Of a stretch of 64,000 nt of DNA, positions 40,795 through 50,746 are shown in pieces. Source of the DNA: Aquipluma nitroreducens (GTDB lineage: Bacteria > Bacteroidota > Bacteroidia > Bacteroidales > Prolixibacteraceae); assembly GCF_009689585.1 (NCBI RefSeq), contig NZ_AP018694.1, positions 5,385,501 through 5,449,500 on the forward strand. The letters are read 5' to 3'. The notes under the pieces were generated by a model. It did not search any database, was not told where the DNA came from, and saw only the letters and a list, made by a program, of their open reading frames with translations. Positions within the stretch are counted from its first letter, which is position 1; every line of letters starts with the position of its first letter. The position numbers were made by a program, and so were the translations under genes.

Positions 40795-42234
40795 ATGCCA
40801 TACGTAAACAATACAATGATTATTCGTCGGCAACTGGTTCGAAAAGTCGTCCGGCTTTTTAATGAAGGAAAACTAATTGAAGGGATAGACCGCATTCCAT
40901 TGGAAATGTCGCCTCGCGAAATTCCGGCGCAACGTCGATGCTGCATTTATAAAGAACGTGCGGTGGTAAGGTATAAACTGATGCCCATTTTGGGGCTTGG
41001 TATTGAAGAAGAGCCTGATGAACTAACGCCTCTTTCGGAGTTCGCCCGGATGGCCATTGAGCGGAAAGAACCTTCGAAAAAAGTATTGACTGTGGTTGAC
41101 GAAGCCTGTACCTCGTGTGTAAAAGTTAGCTACATCGTTACCAATATTTGCCGGGGCTGTGTGGCCAGCCCCTGTATCATGAATTGCCCTAAAAATGCTA
41201 TACGGTTCAATGATTCCGGCACTGCTCAAATCAAGTCGGATAAATGCGTGAACTGTGGACTTTGCAAGGAAGCATGCCCGTATCATGCCATTGTTTATGT
41301 GCCTGTTCCGTGCGAGGAGGTTTGTCCGGTAAATGCCATTTCCAAAAATGAGCAGGGTATTGAATACATCGACGAAAGCAAATGTATTTACTGCGGACGC
41401 TGCCAAAATGCCTGCCCATTTGGTTCCATCTACGAAATATCAAATTTGGTTGATGTCCTGAAAAGCATTCAGCAGAAAGAAGAAACAATCGCTTTGGTCG
41501 CGCCGGCGCTGTTTGGTCAATACGATGTTCATCCGGCCAAAGTGATGAGCGCCATTAAGAAAATTGGCTTCAGTCGGGTTGTTGAAGTGGCACGTGGCGC
41601 TGAAATTACGACTCGCAATGAAGCTGAAGAGCTGGTTCACCGGTTAAGTGAAGGCGCTCCGTTTATGACCACATCGTGCTGCCCATCGTACGTGGAGTTA
41701 ACCCGCAAGCATATTGAGGGCATAAAACCATTTGTTTCCGATACCGGTTCGCCCATGCATTACATTGCTGAAATGGTGAAAAAGCAAAATCCGGAGGCTA
41801 AAACCGTGTTTATCGGCCCATGTGTTGCCAAACGAAAAGAGGGAATTGACAATGAATTTGTCGATTTTGTATTGAGTTTTTCCGAACTTGATACAATACT
41901 TGAAGCAATGGATATTAAGCCTTCTGATTGTGAGGAAATTGTTCTTGACAAAATCGACAGCGAAGCCCGTGGTTTTGCGCTTTCAGGAGGAGTAATCGCA
42001 GCGATAAAAGCTCAAAATCTACAGATTGATATCAAAAGCTTATCAGTGGATGGACTGAACAAAAAAACGATCAATTTACTGAAGGCATTCTCGAAAGGAA
42101 AAGCCCCTGCCCAGTTTATCGAAGTAATGGCCTGCGAAGGTGGTTGCATTGCCGGACCGGTTAGTCACCTGAATGCCCAGAAAGGAAAGCGTAATTTTGA
42201 AAAGGGTTTGGAAATGATTACGGAAAAGAATTGA
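40795..42234 (+). CDS. Monomeric [FeFe] hydrogenase (group B type)
   Basis: This 479-residue protein has Cys-rich N-terminal ferredoxin modules (CTSCVKV, CRGCVASPCIMNC, CVNCGLCKEACP, CIYCGRCQNACP between about 103 and 210). The H-cluster domain follows. H-cluster motifs are L1 TSCCPSY (about 288), L2 IGPCVAKRKE (about 340) and L3 EVMACEGGCIAGP (about 440). These variants (Tyr after TSCCPS, GPCxAK, EVMACEGGC) match group B rather than group A enzymes. It likely oxidises or evolves H2 with ferredoxin as partner. No hydE/F/G maturases are in the window. The gene is monocistronic with a terminator. Confidence 0.9.
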   Translation: MPYVNNTMIIRRQLVRKVVRLFNEGKLIEGIDRIPLEMSPREIPAQRRCCIYKERAVVRYKLMPILGLGIEEEPDELTPLSEFARMAIERKEPSKKVLTVVDEACTSCVKVSYIVTNICRGCVASPCIMNCPKNAIRFNDSGTAQIKSDKCVNCGLCKEACPYHAIVYVPVPCEEVCPVNAISKNEQGIEYIDESKCIYCGRCQNACPFGSIYEISNLVDVLKSIQQKEETIALVAPALFGQYDVHPAKVMSAIKKIGFSRVVEVARGAEITTRNEAEELVHRLSEGAPFMTTSCCPSYVELTRKHIEGIKPFVSDTGSPMHYIAEMVKKQNPEAKTVFIGPCVAKRKEGIDNEFVDFVLSFSELDTILEAMDIKPSDCEEIVLDKIDSEARGFALSGGVIAAIKAQNLQIDIKSLSVDGLNKKTINLLKAFSKGKAPAQFIEVMACEGGCIAGPVSHLNAQKGKRNFEKGLEMITEKN

Positions 42235-42262
42235 ACCACATAAGCACATGGAACACACAAAA

Positions 42263-42294
42263 AAACAGGTAATGCATCGCATTACCTGTTTTTT
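42263..42294 (+). terminator. Terminator of the hydrogenase gene
   Basis: AAACAGGTAATGC and GCATTACCTGTTT form a perfect stem with a 3-base loop followed by a T-run, about 30 bp after the stop codon. Confidence 0.8.
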
Positions 42295-42297
42295 ATT

Positions 42298-42319
42298 CCC
42301 TTCCCCATTTGGGGAAGGG
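42298..42319. repeat. Perfect palindrome next to the terminator
   Basis: CCCTTCCCCA and TGGGGAAGGG pair around TT. It directly follows the hydrogenase terminator and lies 16 bp from the convergent protease stop codon, so it may end the minus-strand transcript. Confidence 0.6.
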
Positions 42320-42334
42320 TTAGGGATGGGGCTA

Positions 42335-45300
42335 TTATTTCATTTGCTCATTCCATCCCGAACGATCGGGTAGTGCAGGAGCATTCACTTTTTTAACTGG
42401 ATTTTCCTGCAATTTTTTCAGCAATACTTCAACCGCTTTTTCAATGCAAGGGTCAACACCTTTTGCCAATTGTTCAGGCCGGTCAACGACCTCAATATCC
42501 GGAGAAACGCCGGTTCCTTCGATGATCCACTGTTCGTTTTCGTTGTAAATGCCAAATCGTGGAACAGCAATGTAACCGCCATCAACCAATCCGGCATTAC
42601 CCGACATTCCAACTAATCCACCCCAGGTGCGGGTTCCAATCAAAGTCCCCAATCCGGTTTTTCTGAAATAATAAGGGAACGCATCGCCGCCCGACGACGA
42701 ATAACCGTTGGTAAGCATCACTTTGGGACCATTGTGAGCCACTCCGGGAGTTTTCATCGGTGATAAACCATTACGCTGCCAATAGCTGAGCGTTTTACGG
42801 TTGAGCAGGTCGGTCATCACGTCGGGAATAAAACCACCGCCGTTGTATCGGTCGTCAATAATCAGCGCATCTTTTTCGTTGTATTCGTACATTCCGCGGA
42901 ACAATTCACGGTTTCCATCAGTCGAAGTATTCGGAACATAGATGTAGCCGATTTTACCTCCCGAAAGTTTGTCAACCATGGCACGGCGTTCGTTTACCCA
43001 ATTCAGTTGGAGTAATTCCAATTCACTGTCTATTGGTTTAATGGTCGATATTCTGGCTCCTGCATCATCAGCAATTGAATTTACTGTAATTTCAATGGGT
43101 TTTCCAACCGTATTTTCAAGCAATTCGTATGGATTCATGCTCACATTCAGCGCTGTTCCGTTAATTGCCAACAGGTAGTCGCCTTCTTTTACATTTACAC
43201 CTTGTTCAGTAAGCGGCGAGCGGCGAGCTTCGTTCCAGTTTTCACCGGCATATATTTTGGCAATCCGGTATTTACCTGAAGCAGGATCAGCAACCAGTTC
43301 GGCGCCCAATAAGCCGGTATCAACCCGTTTGACCTTTTCAAAATCGCCCCAATCCACATACGAGTGGCCAGTGTTCGTCTCCGAAATGATTTCGCCCAAA
43401 ATGTAATCCAGATCAGCGCGGTGGCTGACATAACTTACTAGCGGACTGTAGCGTTCTTTGATGCCTTTCCAATCGACACCGTGCATGTTGCTCACATAAA
43501 AATAGTCGCGGAAAATGCGCCATCCATCGGTATAAATCTGGGCCCATTCTTTCTTCGGATCAATTTTCATTACCATATCATTCAGGTTCAGTTTCCCTGC
43601 ACCTGCTTTTTGTCCGGTAGTCAGTTTGGTAATCCCGAAGTCTTTTCCGGAGCGGTATATCATCATTTTGCCATCGGCGCTAACCACAGCCTGACTTACA
43701 GCATCCATAACTTCTTCATCCTTTTTATCATCGAGGGTATATTTATGCAACGCGCCTTCGCTGATGTAAAGGATTCCGCCATCAACAGCAGCCAAATTTC
43801 GATATTCGCCCGACTTTAATGGGAAAGCCGTAATTCTGGAATTAATTCCTTCGAAATCGATTTGGACACTTTTGGGCAAAGCAACGGCAGGTGTTTCTTC
43901 CTTTTTTTCTTTTTTTGCTTTTTTCGGTTCCACTACTGGCTCTGCAACTTCTTTTATCGGTTCAACATCGTTTTTATCTTTGAACAGTTTCGGACAATCA
44001 GCGCAAAGAGCTACCGCATAAATTTTTGCCGATTTGTTGTACACATAGTTAAACTCGAAACTGCTGAAATCGAGGTTGAAATCGCGGTCGGAAATAAAAT
44101 AAATGTATTTGCCATCGGTTGAGAATGTTGGAGCGCCATCGTTGAAACGGTCGTCTGTCAATTGTTTGTTTTCGGCTTTGTCGAGGTTGTAGACCCACAC
44201 AGCGCCTAATCCGTTTTCACCTTCTTTGTCGTAGGTAATCCATTTCGAATCGAATGAAAACGAGTAGGAATGAATTTCGTCGCGGTCGGCATGAGTGATT
44301 ACAGTAGTTTTCCCGGTTTCAACATCAACCAGTTTCAACTGCAATGTACGGTCGAAATACAGCAGGTATTTGCTGTTTGGCGACCATTCCGAATCGTATT
44401 TCCAGGCCGACGAACCACTGGTCAATTGACGGGGAGTTGCCCCTTTTTTGTTTTCGAGCAGGTAAATTTCATATTCGCCGGTTGCATCCGAATAATACGA
44501 AATGTATTTTCCATCGGGCGACCAGCGTGGATAAATCTCACGAACACCTTGTGTTTTCGTCAGGTTGTATGTCGGGCCATTTTCAGCCGGAATCGAAAAA
44601 ATGTCACCACGGGCAGAGATCAATGCGCGTTTACCGGTAGGCGATATTTCGTAAGCTTGTACAAAATCCTTTACGTTCTTGTAATACGGTAGGATATTGG
44701 GATTGTCGAAATGAATGTTGACAGTCACTTTTTCCTCTTTCCCGGTTTGCAGGTTCAGTTTGTAAAGGAATCCTCCGTTTTCATAAACCATCTGTCCGTT
44801 ATCTCCTGAAGGCCACATGCAATCGAAATCGGCGTGCGAAGTCATTTGTTTCAGCGCCTTGGTTGCTGTGTTGTATTGATAAATATTCAGTTTCAGGTCG
44901 CGGTCGGAAGCAAAATAGATGTTATCGCCAAACCAGGCAGGAATCTGGTCGGTTCCTTTAAAATCGGTAATTTGTTCCGATGTATTTTTGTCCAGATCGT
45001 AAATCCATAAATCGGATGCGCGGCCACCTTTGTAGCGTTTCCAGGTGCGGAATTCCCGGTCGATCGGGGTGAAACATAGCTTTTTGTTGTCGGGTGACAA
45101 CGCGGCAAATCCACCATTTACTATAGGCAATGGCTTTTCCAAACCACCATCCAGACTTACCCAGAAGTATTTTCCGTTGCGCTCGCCAAACTCGGTACGG
45201 TTGGCCCGAATCAGAATGTTTTTACTGTCTGATGTCCAGTCCAGAGGTATATCGTCGAAACCACCGCGCGGTGGCATTACGCCTACCGAATTGTAAAACG

Positions 45301-45619
45301 TAAGCTGACGTGGTGTTCCTCCATTCGAAGGCATTACATAAATTTGGCGACTTCCGGAGTATTCACCCGAAAATGCGATCCATTTGCCATCAGGAGAAAT
45401 CTTTGGAAAAATTTCCATTCCTTCATGTGAGGTCAGTCGGCGCGCATCGCCACCATCGGCATCAACTGTCCAAATATCACCGGCATACACAAAAGCAATC
45501 AGGTCTTTATTGATATCGGGATAGCGCATCAATCGGACGTCGTTTTGCGCATTTGTTTTCTGAACAAAACTGAGCCACACCAGAGCCAAAGCCAGTGCTT
45601 TGAATAAACTTTTTAGCAT
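42335..45619 (-). CDS. Tricorn-like S41 peptidase with beta-propeller
   Basis: This 1094-residue exported protein has a signal peptide (ending KTNAQ, about residue 24). It then has seven or more WD40/PD40-like repeats (SPDGKWIAFSGE, SPDNKKLCF, SPDGKYISYYSD, SPNSKYLLYFDR, FSTDGKYIYFIS, within about 35-540) and a Lys/Glu/Pro linker (about 555-590). A second propeller-like part, a PDZ-like region and a C-terminal S41 core complete the layout, with GYSSSGGDAFPYYF containing the catalytic Ser. This is the tricorn core protease arrangement, here secreted to the periplasm. It likely degrades peptides released by larger proteases. Single gene. Confidence 0.9.
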   Translation of the reverse strand: MLKSLFKALALALVWLSFVQKTNAQNDVRLMRYPDINKDLIAFVYAGDIWTVDADGGDARRLTSHEGMEIFPKISPDGKWIAFSGEYSGSRQIYVMPSNGGTPRQLTFYNSVGVMPPRGGFDDIPLDWTSDSKNILIRANRTEFGERNGKYFWVSLDGGLEKPLPIVNGGFAALSPDNKKLCFTPIDREFRTWKRYKGGRASDLWIYDLDKNTSEQITDFKGTDQIPAWFGDNIYFASDRDLKLNIYQYNTATKALKQMTSHADFDCMWPSGDNGQMVYENGGFLYKLNLQTGKEEKVTVNIHFDNPNILPYYKNVKDFVQAYEISPTGKRALISARGDIFSIPAENGPTYNLTKTQGVREIYPRWSPDGKYISYYSDATGEYEIYLLENKKGATPRQLTSGSSAWKYDSEWSPNSKYLLYFDRTLQLKLVDVETGKTTVITHADRDEIHSYSFSFDSKWITYDKEGENGLGAVWVYNLDKAENKQLTDDRFNDGAPTFSTDGKYIYFISDRDFNLDFSSFEFNYVYNKSAKIYAVALCADCPKLFKDKNDVEPIKEVAEPVVEPKKAKKEKKEETPAVALPKSVQIDFEGINSRITAFPLKSGEYRNLAAVDGGILYISEGALHKYTLDDKKDEEVMDAVSQAVVSADGKMMIYRSGKDFGITKLTTGQKAGAGKLNLNDMVMKIDPKKEWAQIYTDGWRIFRDYFYVSNMHGVDWKGIKERYSPLVSYVSHRADLDYILGEIISETNTGHSYVDWGDFEKVKRVDTGLLGAELVADPASGKYRIAKIYAGENWNEARRSPLTEQGVNVKEGDYLLAINGTALNVSMNPYELLENTVGKPIEITVNSIADDAGARISTIKPIDSELELLQLNWVNERRAMVDKLSGGKIGYIYVPNTSTDGNRELFRGMYEYNEKDALIIDDRYNGGGFIPDVMTDLLNRKTLSYWQRNGLSPMKTPGVAHNGPKVMLTNGYSSSGGDAFPYYFRKTGLGTLIGTRTWGGLVGMSGNAGLVDGGYIAVPRFGIYNENEQWIIEGTGVSPDIEVVDRPEQLAKGVDPCIEKAVEVLLKKLQENPVKKVNAPALPDRSGWNEQMK

Positions 45620-45793
45620 ATTATCTTGATTTTAGTAAAAATTGTTTTTGTGAGAATAGGTTGCAATGTTGCGCCCGAAATTACAAATAAGGAGATGAAA
45701 CAGATATGAGAAATTGCAGAATTATGAAACAGACAATTTTTAAGATTCATTAAACTTGGCGATTTCTTCGTGTTCTTTGTGGTTAAATCCATT

Positions 45794-45801
45794 TATATTT
45801 G
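45794..45801 (+). promoter_or_regulatory. Candidate -7 box of the cmk operon
   Basis: TATATTTG fits TAnnTTTG, 19 bp before the cmk ATG. This leaves a very short leader. Confidence 0.45.
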
Positions 45802-45819
45802 CCACAAACTTTGAAATAA

Positions 45820-46515
45820 ATGACCAATCATAAAATAGTTGTTGCTATCGACGGACATTCCTCTTGTGGAAAAAGTACAATTGCCAAAGCGGTAGCTGCC
45901 AGATTTGGATACATCTTTATTGACAGCGGAGCCATGTATCGCGCAGTTACACTGTTTGCCCTCCGGAAACAGTTAATCTCTGAAGGTTTGGTAAAAGTGC
46001 AGGAACTAATTGACTTACTACCGACAATCCAAATCGATTTTCGTTACAACGCTGAAAAGCAAAAGAGTGACACTTTTCTGAATGGCGAAAATGTAGAAGA
46101 TGAAATCAGGCAATTGCCAGTATCTCAGAATGTAAGTCCGGTGGCAGCCATTGCCGAAGTCCGTGCTGCCATGGTCCGGTTACAGCAGGAAATGGGCAAG
46201 GATAAAGGAATTGTGATGGATGGCCGTGACATTGGAACTGTAGTTTTTCCTGATGCAGAATTGAAACTTTTTGTTACAGCATCGGCTGAAATACGCGCCC
46301 AGCGACGTTTTGATGAATTGACGGCTAAAGGAGAAACGGTTTCTTATGAAGAAATTCTGCAAAATGTTCAGGAACGTGACCACATCGACTCGACACGTGA
46401 AGCCAGCCCGCTACGAAAAGCTGACGATGCACTGGTATTGGATAATAGTTACTTGACACGGGAGGAACAATTGGATTGGGTGATTGAAAAGGTGAAAGAA
46501 CGGTTGGGTTGGTAG
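45820..46515 (+). CDS. cmk: Cytidylate kinase
   Basis: This 231-residue P-loop kinase phosphorylates CMP and dCMP. It has IAIDGHSSCGKSTIAK (P-loop) at the N-terminus, FIDSGAMYRAVTLFAL, DGRDIGTVVFPDAELK near residue 135, and RDHIDSTREASPLRKADDA as the C-terminal CMP-site loop. The length is normal for bacterial Cmk. It is followed after 49 bp by ispH and then pfkA, all on the plus strand. cmk-ispH neighbours occur in many bacteria (often as a cmk-rpsA-lytB group). Confident assignment. Confidence 0.96.
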   Translation: MTNHKIVVAIDGHSSCGKSTIAKAVAARFGYIFIDSGAMYRAVTLFALRKQLISEGLVKVQELIDLLPTIQIDFRYNAEKQKSDTFLNGENVEDEIRQLPVSQNVSPVAAIAEVRAAMVRLQQEMGKDKGIVMDGRDIGTVVFPDAELKLFVTASAEIRAQRRFDELTAKGETVSYEEILQNVQERDHIDSTREASPLRKADDALVLDNSYLTREEQLDWVIEKVKERLGW

Positions 46516-46564
46516 AAACAGGGCATGCCTTGACCCTGCAAAAAATAGAAATACAGAATAACGA

Positions 46565-47419
46565 ATGATCGTTGAAATTGATAAAAAATCCGGATTTTGT
46601 TTTGGTGTACTGAATGCCATCGGGAAAGCAGAGGAATCGCTGAAAAGCGAAGACATGCTGTATTCTCTTGGTCATATCGTTCACAACGAACTGGAGGTAA
46701 AACGGCTTCAGGAGATGGGTTTAAAAACGATCAATCACGACGAATTCTTCCAGCTCAAAGATTGCAAAGTATTAATCCGTGCTCACGGTGAGCCACCATC
46801 GACCTACGAATATGCCCGGTTAAACAACATTACGCTCATCGATGCCTCTTGCCCCGTTGTTTTGAAACTTCAGCAAAGGGTTAAAAAAGCCAGTGAAGCC
46901 ATGAACGAATCAGACGGTCAGGTGGTTATTTTTGGTCATCGGGGGCATGCCGAAGTTACTGGGTTAGTTGGGCAAACCGAAGAAAAGGCTATTCTCATTG
47001 AAAATCCTGAAGACTATCACCAAATCGATTTGTTACGTCCACTGGTCGTTTTTTCACAGACAACCAAATCTGTTGATGATTTCAAGAAACTAAACGAAAA
47101 TATTAAGAATCACGCACAAACCAATAGCGTGGAATTTCACGATACCATTTGCCGCCAGGTATCCAACCGCGTTCCTCATTTGCAGGATTTTGCTTCCAGA
47201 TTCGAGCTGATTATATTTGTTGGCGGACGTCACAGCTCGAATGCTCATGTGCTTTTTGATGTCTGCAAAAAGCAAAACGAACGCAGTTATTTTGTTTCGT
47301 CTGCGGATGATTTGCAGGCGAATTGGTTTTCAGGAGTGAGTAGGGTAGGAGTTTGTGGAGCGACTTCAACGCCTCAATGGTTGATGGAAAAGGTGGCCGG
47401 GAAGCTCAAACAGTTTTAA
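46565..47419 (+). CDS. ispH: 4-hydroxy-3-methylbut-2-enyl diphosphate reductase
   Basis: This 284-residue Fe-S enzyme performs the last step of the MEP isoprenoid pathway, making IPP and DMAPP. Three cluster Cys are in place: SGFCFGV near residue 13, ASCPVV near 96, and TICRQVS near 195. IRAHGEPPSTYEY, IFGHRGHAEVTG and GGRHSSNAHVL contribute substrate-binding His and Ser residues. The length is slightly below the E. coli enzyme (316). The gene follows cmk after 49 bp and precedes pfkA by 96 bp. It implies the MEP pathway instead of mevalonate in this organism. Confidence 0.96.
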   Translation: MIVEIDKKSGFCFGVLNAIGKAEESLKSEDMLYSLGHIVHNELEVKRLQEMGLKTINHDEFFQLKDCKVLIRAHGEPPSTYEYARLNNITLIDASCPVVLKLQQRVKKASEAMNESDGQVVIFGHRGHAEVTGLVGQTEEKAILIENPEDYHQIDLLRPLVVFSQTTKSVDDFKKLNENIKNHAQTNSVEFHDTICRQVSNRVPHLQDFASRFELIIFVGGRHSSNAHVLFDVCKKQNERSYFVSSADDLQANWFSGVSRVGVCGATSTPQWLMEKVAGKLKQF

Positions 47420-47515
47420 GTCTTCATTAACGTTAGCGCACTATTTAACTTACTTCAGCTTTTATTCCAAATACTTCAATTACCTTTAATCTGATTTTTT
47501 CATCAGCTAAATGAT

Positions 47516-48541
47516 ATGAATATGACAGTTAGAGATAATAGCATAGAGCCAAGTCAAAAAAGAAAGAAACTGCAGAAAATCGGTGTTTTTACTTCAGGTG
47601 GCGACGCTCCGGGTATGAATGCTGCTGTTCGTGCAGTTACTCGTGCAGCTTTAGCCAATAAATTAAAAGTAGTAGGTATCCGCCGCGGATATCAGGGAAT
47701 GATTGAAGGCGATTTTATTCCGTTGAAATCTAACGATGTTAGTGGAATTCTGCAATTGGGAGGTACCATGCTGAAAACAGCCCGCAGTGCAGAGTTCAGA
47801 ACACCAGAAGGTCGCGAAAAAGCCTATAAGCAGTTAAAGAAAGCCGAAATTGATGCAGTGGTTGTTATCGGCGGCGACGGCTCGTTTACCGGGGCATTGG
47901 TTATGTCTCAGGAATATGATTTCCCGTTTATTGGAATCCCTGGAACCATTGACAATGATATTTACGGTACCGATTATACTATCGGTTACGATACTGCTTT
48001 GAATACTGTAGTTCAGGCAGTTGATAAAATTAAAGATACAGCCCGTTCACATGGTCGGATTTTCTTTGTCGAAGTGATGGGTCGTGAGGCTGGTTTGCTG
48101 GCATTGAACAGCGGTATTGCCTGCGGGGCTGAAGTGATCCTGATTCCAGAAGCGAAAGGCGACCACGATCAGTTAAACAAATTTCTGGAGAAAGGTTATA
48201 AAAGTAAAGAAACCAGCGGTATAATCATGGTTGCAGAAGGTGATGAAGCCGGAGGTGCAATTCAAATAGCAGAACGGGTTCGTAAAGAGCATCCGGACCT
48301 GGATGTACGAGTCTCTATTTTGGGACACATCCAGCGTGGTGGAAGTCCAACAGCAAAGGATCGGGTAAATGCCACTAAGATGGGTGTTGCTGCTGTTGAT
48401 GCGTTACTTGACGACCAGAAAAGTATAATGATTGGACTCGATAACGAGAAAATCGTTCATGTACCTTTCAATAAAGCGGTGAAACTAAATCACAGCATTG
48501 ATACCAATTTGATGGATATTCAGAAACTTTTGAATACATAA
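47516..48541 (+). CDS. pfkA: ATP-dependent 6-phosphofructokinase
   Basis: This 341-residue enzyme phosphorylates fructose 6-phosphate. Motifs: GGDAPGMNAAVRAV at the ATP site, IGGDGSFTGA, GIPGTIDNDIYGTDYTIG with the catalytic TIDND, EVMGREAG, and LGHIQRGGSPTAKDR with the substrate/effector-binding Arg. The GGDGS glycine pattern supports ATP as donor. Two ATG starts (47516, 47522) are possible; the family N-terminus favours either. It is 96 bp behind ispH and may share its transcript. A long hairpin follows the stop. Confidence 0.96.
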   Translation: MNMTVRDNSIEPSQKRKKLQKIGVFTSGGDAPGMNAAVRAVTRAALANKLKVVGIRRGYQGMIEGDFIPLKSNDVSGILQLGGTMLKTARSAEFRTPEGREKAYKQLKKAEIDAVVVIGGDGSFTGALVMSQEYDFPFIGIPGTIDNDIYGTDYTIGYDTALNTVVQAVDKIKDTARSHGRIFFVEVMGREAGLLALNSGIACGAEVILIPEAKGDHDQLNKFLEKGYKSKETSGIIMVAEGDEAGGAIQIAERVRKEHPDLDVRVSILGHIQRGGSPTAKDRVNATKMGVAAVDALLDDQKSIMIGLDNEKIVHVPFNKAVKLNHSIDTNLMDIQKLLNT

Positions 48542-48583
48542 GTGCCTAAAGTTAATTCCGATAAGCAACAACTTTAGGCACTT
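48540..48583. terminator. Hairpin after pfkA
   Basis: AAGTGCCTAAAGTT and AACTTTAGGCACTT form a 14-bp stem around a 16-base loop. A further TACTTTAGGCACTTTT copy follows before the convergent chemoreceptor stop codon. Confidence 0.65.
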
Positions 48584-48608
48584 CGAACTCTAAGTACTTT
48601 AGGCACTT

Positions 48609-50516
48609 TTAATTTATCCCTTCAATCTTGAAGTAGGCAATCAGTTTTTTTAGATTTTCGGCCTGTTTTGAAATGTTTTTTGAGCTGATTGAAAGTTCAA
48701 ATGAGGATCCCGCATTTTGCTGAGTAACCTTATTTAATTGCTGAATTCCAGCATTTATTTCTTCGGAGCTTGTTTTTTGTTCGAGGCTGGAATCTGCGAT
48801 TTGTTTAACCAGAATTGCTGTTTGCTCAATATCCGGAATAATTTCAAACAGAATGTTTCCAGTTTCCCGGGCATGAAATAAACCCTGATTGGATAACTCA
48901 TCGATTTCTTTTGCTGCAAGCTGAGATTTTTCAGCTAATTTCTTGATTTCGGCTGCAACTACTGCAAATCCTTTTCCCTGCATGCCATAGCGCGATGCTT
49001 CGATTGAAGCATTGATCGCCAATAGGTTTGTTTGTTTTGCGATTTCGCCGACAATCGAAATTTTTTCCACAATGTTGTTCATCGATTGGATTAATGCCCT
49101 GGTCGATTCATTTCCTATTTGAATTCCTTTTGCAGCCTGCAAGGCAATTTTTTCGGTTTCCTGTGCATTTTGGGTGTTTTGTTGAATCCGGCTCAATACA
49201 AGTTCCATTGATGTCGAAATCTCTTCGGCAGATGACGCCTGATTGTTTGCACCATCAGCAAGCTTTACCGACGCATTAAGCAAATCCATACTGCTTTCAG
49301 CAATGGTGTCGGAGCTTTGTATAATTTCACTTATTATTTTGGTGAGCTTCGATGCCATTATCGATAATGATTCGGCCAAATCACCAATTTCATCGTTTTG
49401 TTTTATAGTCAGTTGTGTGTTTAGGTCGCCAGCTGAAATTGATTTTGCAAACTCAACACCCTTTACTATTGGGGTACTAATTTTTACCGCAATAAAGTAG
49501 ATAATGAGATATAAGAAAAATAGCCCAAGTACGCCTGCAATAATGGTTTTAATTAAAACTTCACGAGCTTCACTCAAAATAACTTTTGTTGGCACTTCAA
49601 TGCCAATAATCCAATTGGTATCCTTATTGCCAATCATAATGGGTTCGAAAGAAACAAAATACTCCTTTCCGGAAATTGAGTTTTTGTAGGTGAATGATTT
49701 GTTGGAGCTCAAATTATTAACCAAAGTCTCGTTTTTAAATATCACTGAATCTTTACCAAGTGAGCTGATAAAATTCTTTCCGGTGAGCGTCGTATTGGTG
49801 TGTGCAACAATGATTTTGTTCTCAGAAATCATATAGGATATCGCTTCTTCGTAAGGCTTTACGCTGGCGATTAGCTGATTCATGTGTGAAAGAGAGATGT
49901 CAATTCCAATCATGCCTTCAAACTGCCCGGCTTCATTCTGAATTGGAGTAAGCAAACTGGTCATCATAATTCCCTTCATTTCTTTGGTTGCCTGATCGTA
50001 ATATGGATTGACAATTGTTTCTTTATTCAATTTGCGAACCTGATAATATGTGCCTGTCAGTTCCTGATTGGTGGTATCCTCTATTGCTTTTTGATTTATG
50101 ATTTTACCTCCTTCGCGGAAAAAACCATTGTAGAATCGACCATTTTTCTTTTTGTAGTTCTTGTTAAGAGCTTTTAATTCCCAATAAACTCCAACTGATA
50201 AATATTCAGGATTTTTTTCAATATTACTGGATAATAAACCATCAAAAAAAACGTCACGGTTAGGCACGTTCAGCTTTTTGTAGTTTTCGAAAGCATTTTT
50301 CAAAGTTCTGGCAGATTCCATCATCACACTTAATTCTTTCGAAATCTTGTCTCCATATTCCCGTGTCGAACTTTTTACAATCTCAACAGAGTTACGATAC
50401 GTGATTTCTTTTAACCGATAACTAATATACCCGATTGTTATACAGTAAATTATGGTTGCAACGCTGAGAATATAAACATTCAGCTTCAGTTTCAGGCTAA
50501 ATCGACCCCGGCTCAT
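48609..50516 (-). CDS. Methyl-accepting chemotaxis-type receptor
   Basis: The 635 residues comprise an N-terminal transmembrane helix (about 13-32), a periplasmic dCache-like sensor (about 35-320, with [24 protein letters not shown] and [15 protein letters not shown]), a second helix (about 327-345), HAMP (about 348-400) and a long signalling domain. The conserved tip reads [19 protein letters not shown]..., close to the family consensus but with Ser for Ala. Such receptors steer CheA, yet no other chemotaxis genes are near. It may sense an organic acid or amino acid; many Bacteroidota use them for gliding or second-messenger control. Convergent with pfkA. Confidence 0.88.
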   Translation of the reverse strand: MSRGRFSLKLKLNVYILSVATIIYCITIGYISYRLKEITYRNSVEIVKSSTREYGDKISKELSVMMESARTLKNAFENYKKLNVPNRDVFFDGLLSSNIEKNPEYLSVGVYWELKALNKNYKKKNGRFYNGFFREGGKIINQKAIEDTTNQELTGTYYQVRKLNKETIVNPYYDQATKEMKGIMMTSLLTPIQNEAGQFEGMIGIDISLSHMNQLIASVKPYEEAISYMISENKIIVAHTNTTLTGKNFISSLGKDSVIFKNETLVNNLSSNKSFTYKNSISGKEYFVSFEPIMIGNKDTNWIIGIEVPTKVILSEAREVLIKTIIAGVLGLFFLYLIIYFIAVKISTPIVKGVEFAKSISAGDLNTQLTIKQNDEIGDLAESLSIMASKLTKIISEIIQSSDTIAESSMDLLNASVKLADGANNQASSAEEISTSMELVLSRIQQNTQNAQETEKIALQAAKGIQIGNESTRALIQSMNNIVEKISIVGEIAKQTNLLAINASIEASRYGMQGKGFAVVAAEIKKLAEKSQLAAKEIDELSNQGLFHARETGNILFEIIPDIEQTAILVKQIADSSLEQKTSSEEINAGIQQLNKVTQQNAGSSFELSISSKNISKQAENLKKLIAYFKIEGIN

Positions 50517-50636
50517 AAAATTGGAAATTAAGATTGAATTGATGGCTTATTTTGGACCGATGAATATGACCGATCGTGAACTTTGACTAAGTTAGAATTA
50601 TTATTTCAAATTCAAAAAATGCATCGTAAGTTCCCT

Positions 50637-50653
50637 TTCCGAGATACTCGGAA
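50637..50653. repeat. Triloop palindrome upstream of priA
   Basis: TTCCGAG and CTCGGAA pair around ATA within the 230-bp divergent gap between the chemoreceptor and priA genes. It resembles other triloop palindromes in this window. Confidence 0.5.
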
Positions 50654-50746
50654 TTATCAATTGTATTCGATAGTTCAGTTTAAATTTCGGTAACAAACTT
50701 TCACACGAATATTCGAATCCAAAATCTTTTTCGGTATTTTGCACCT

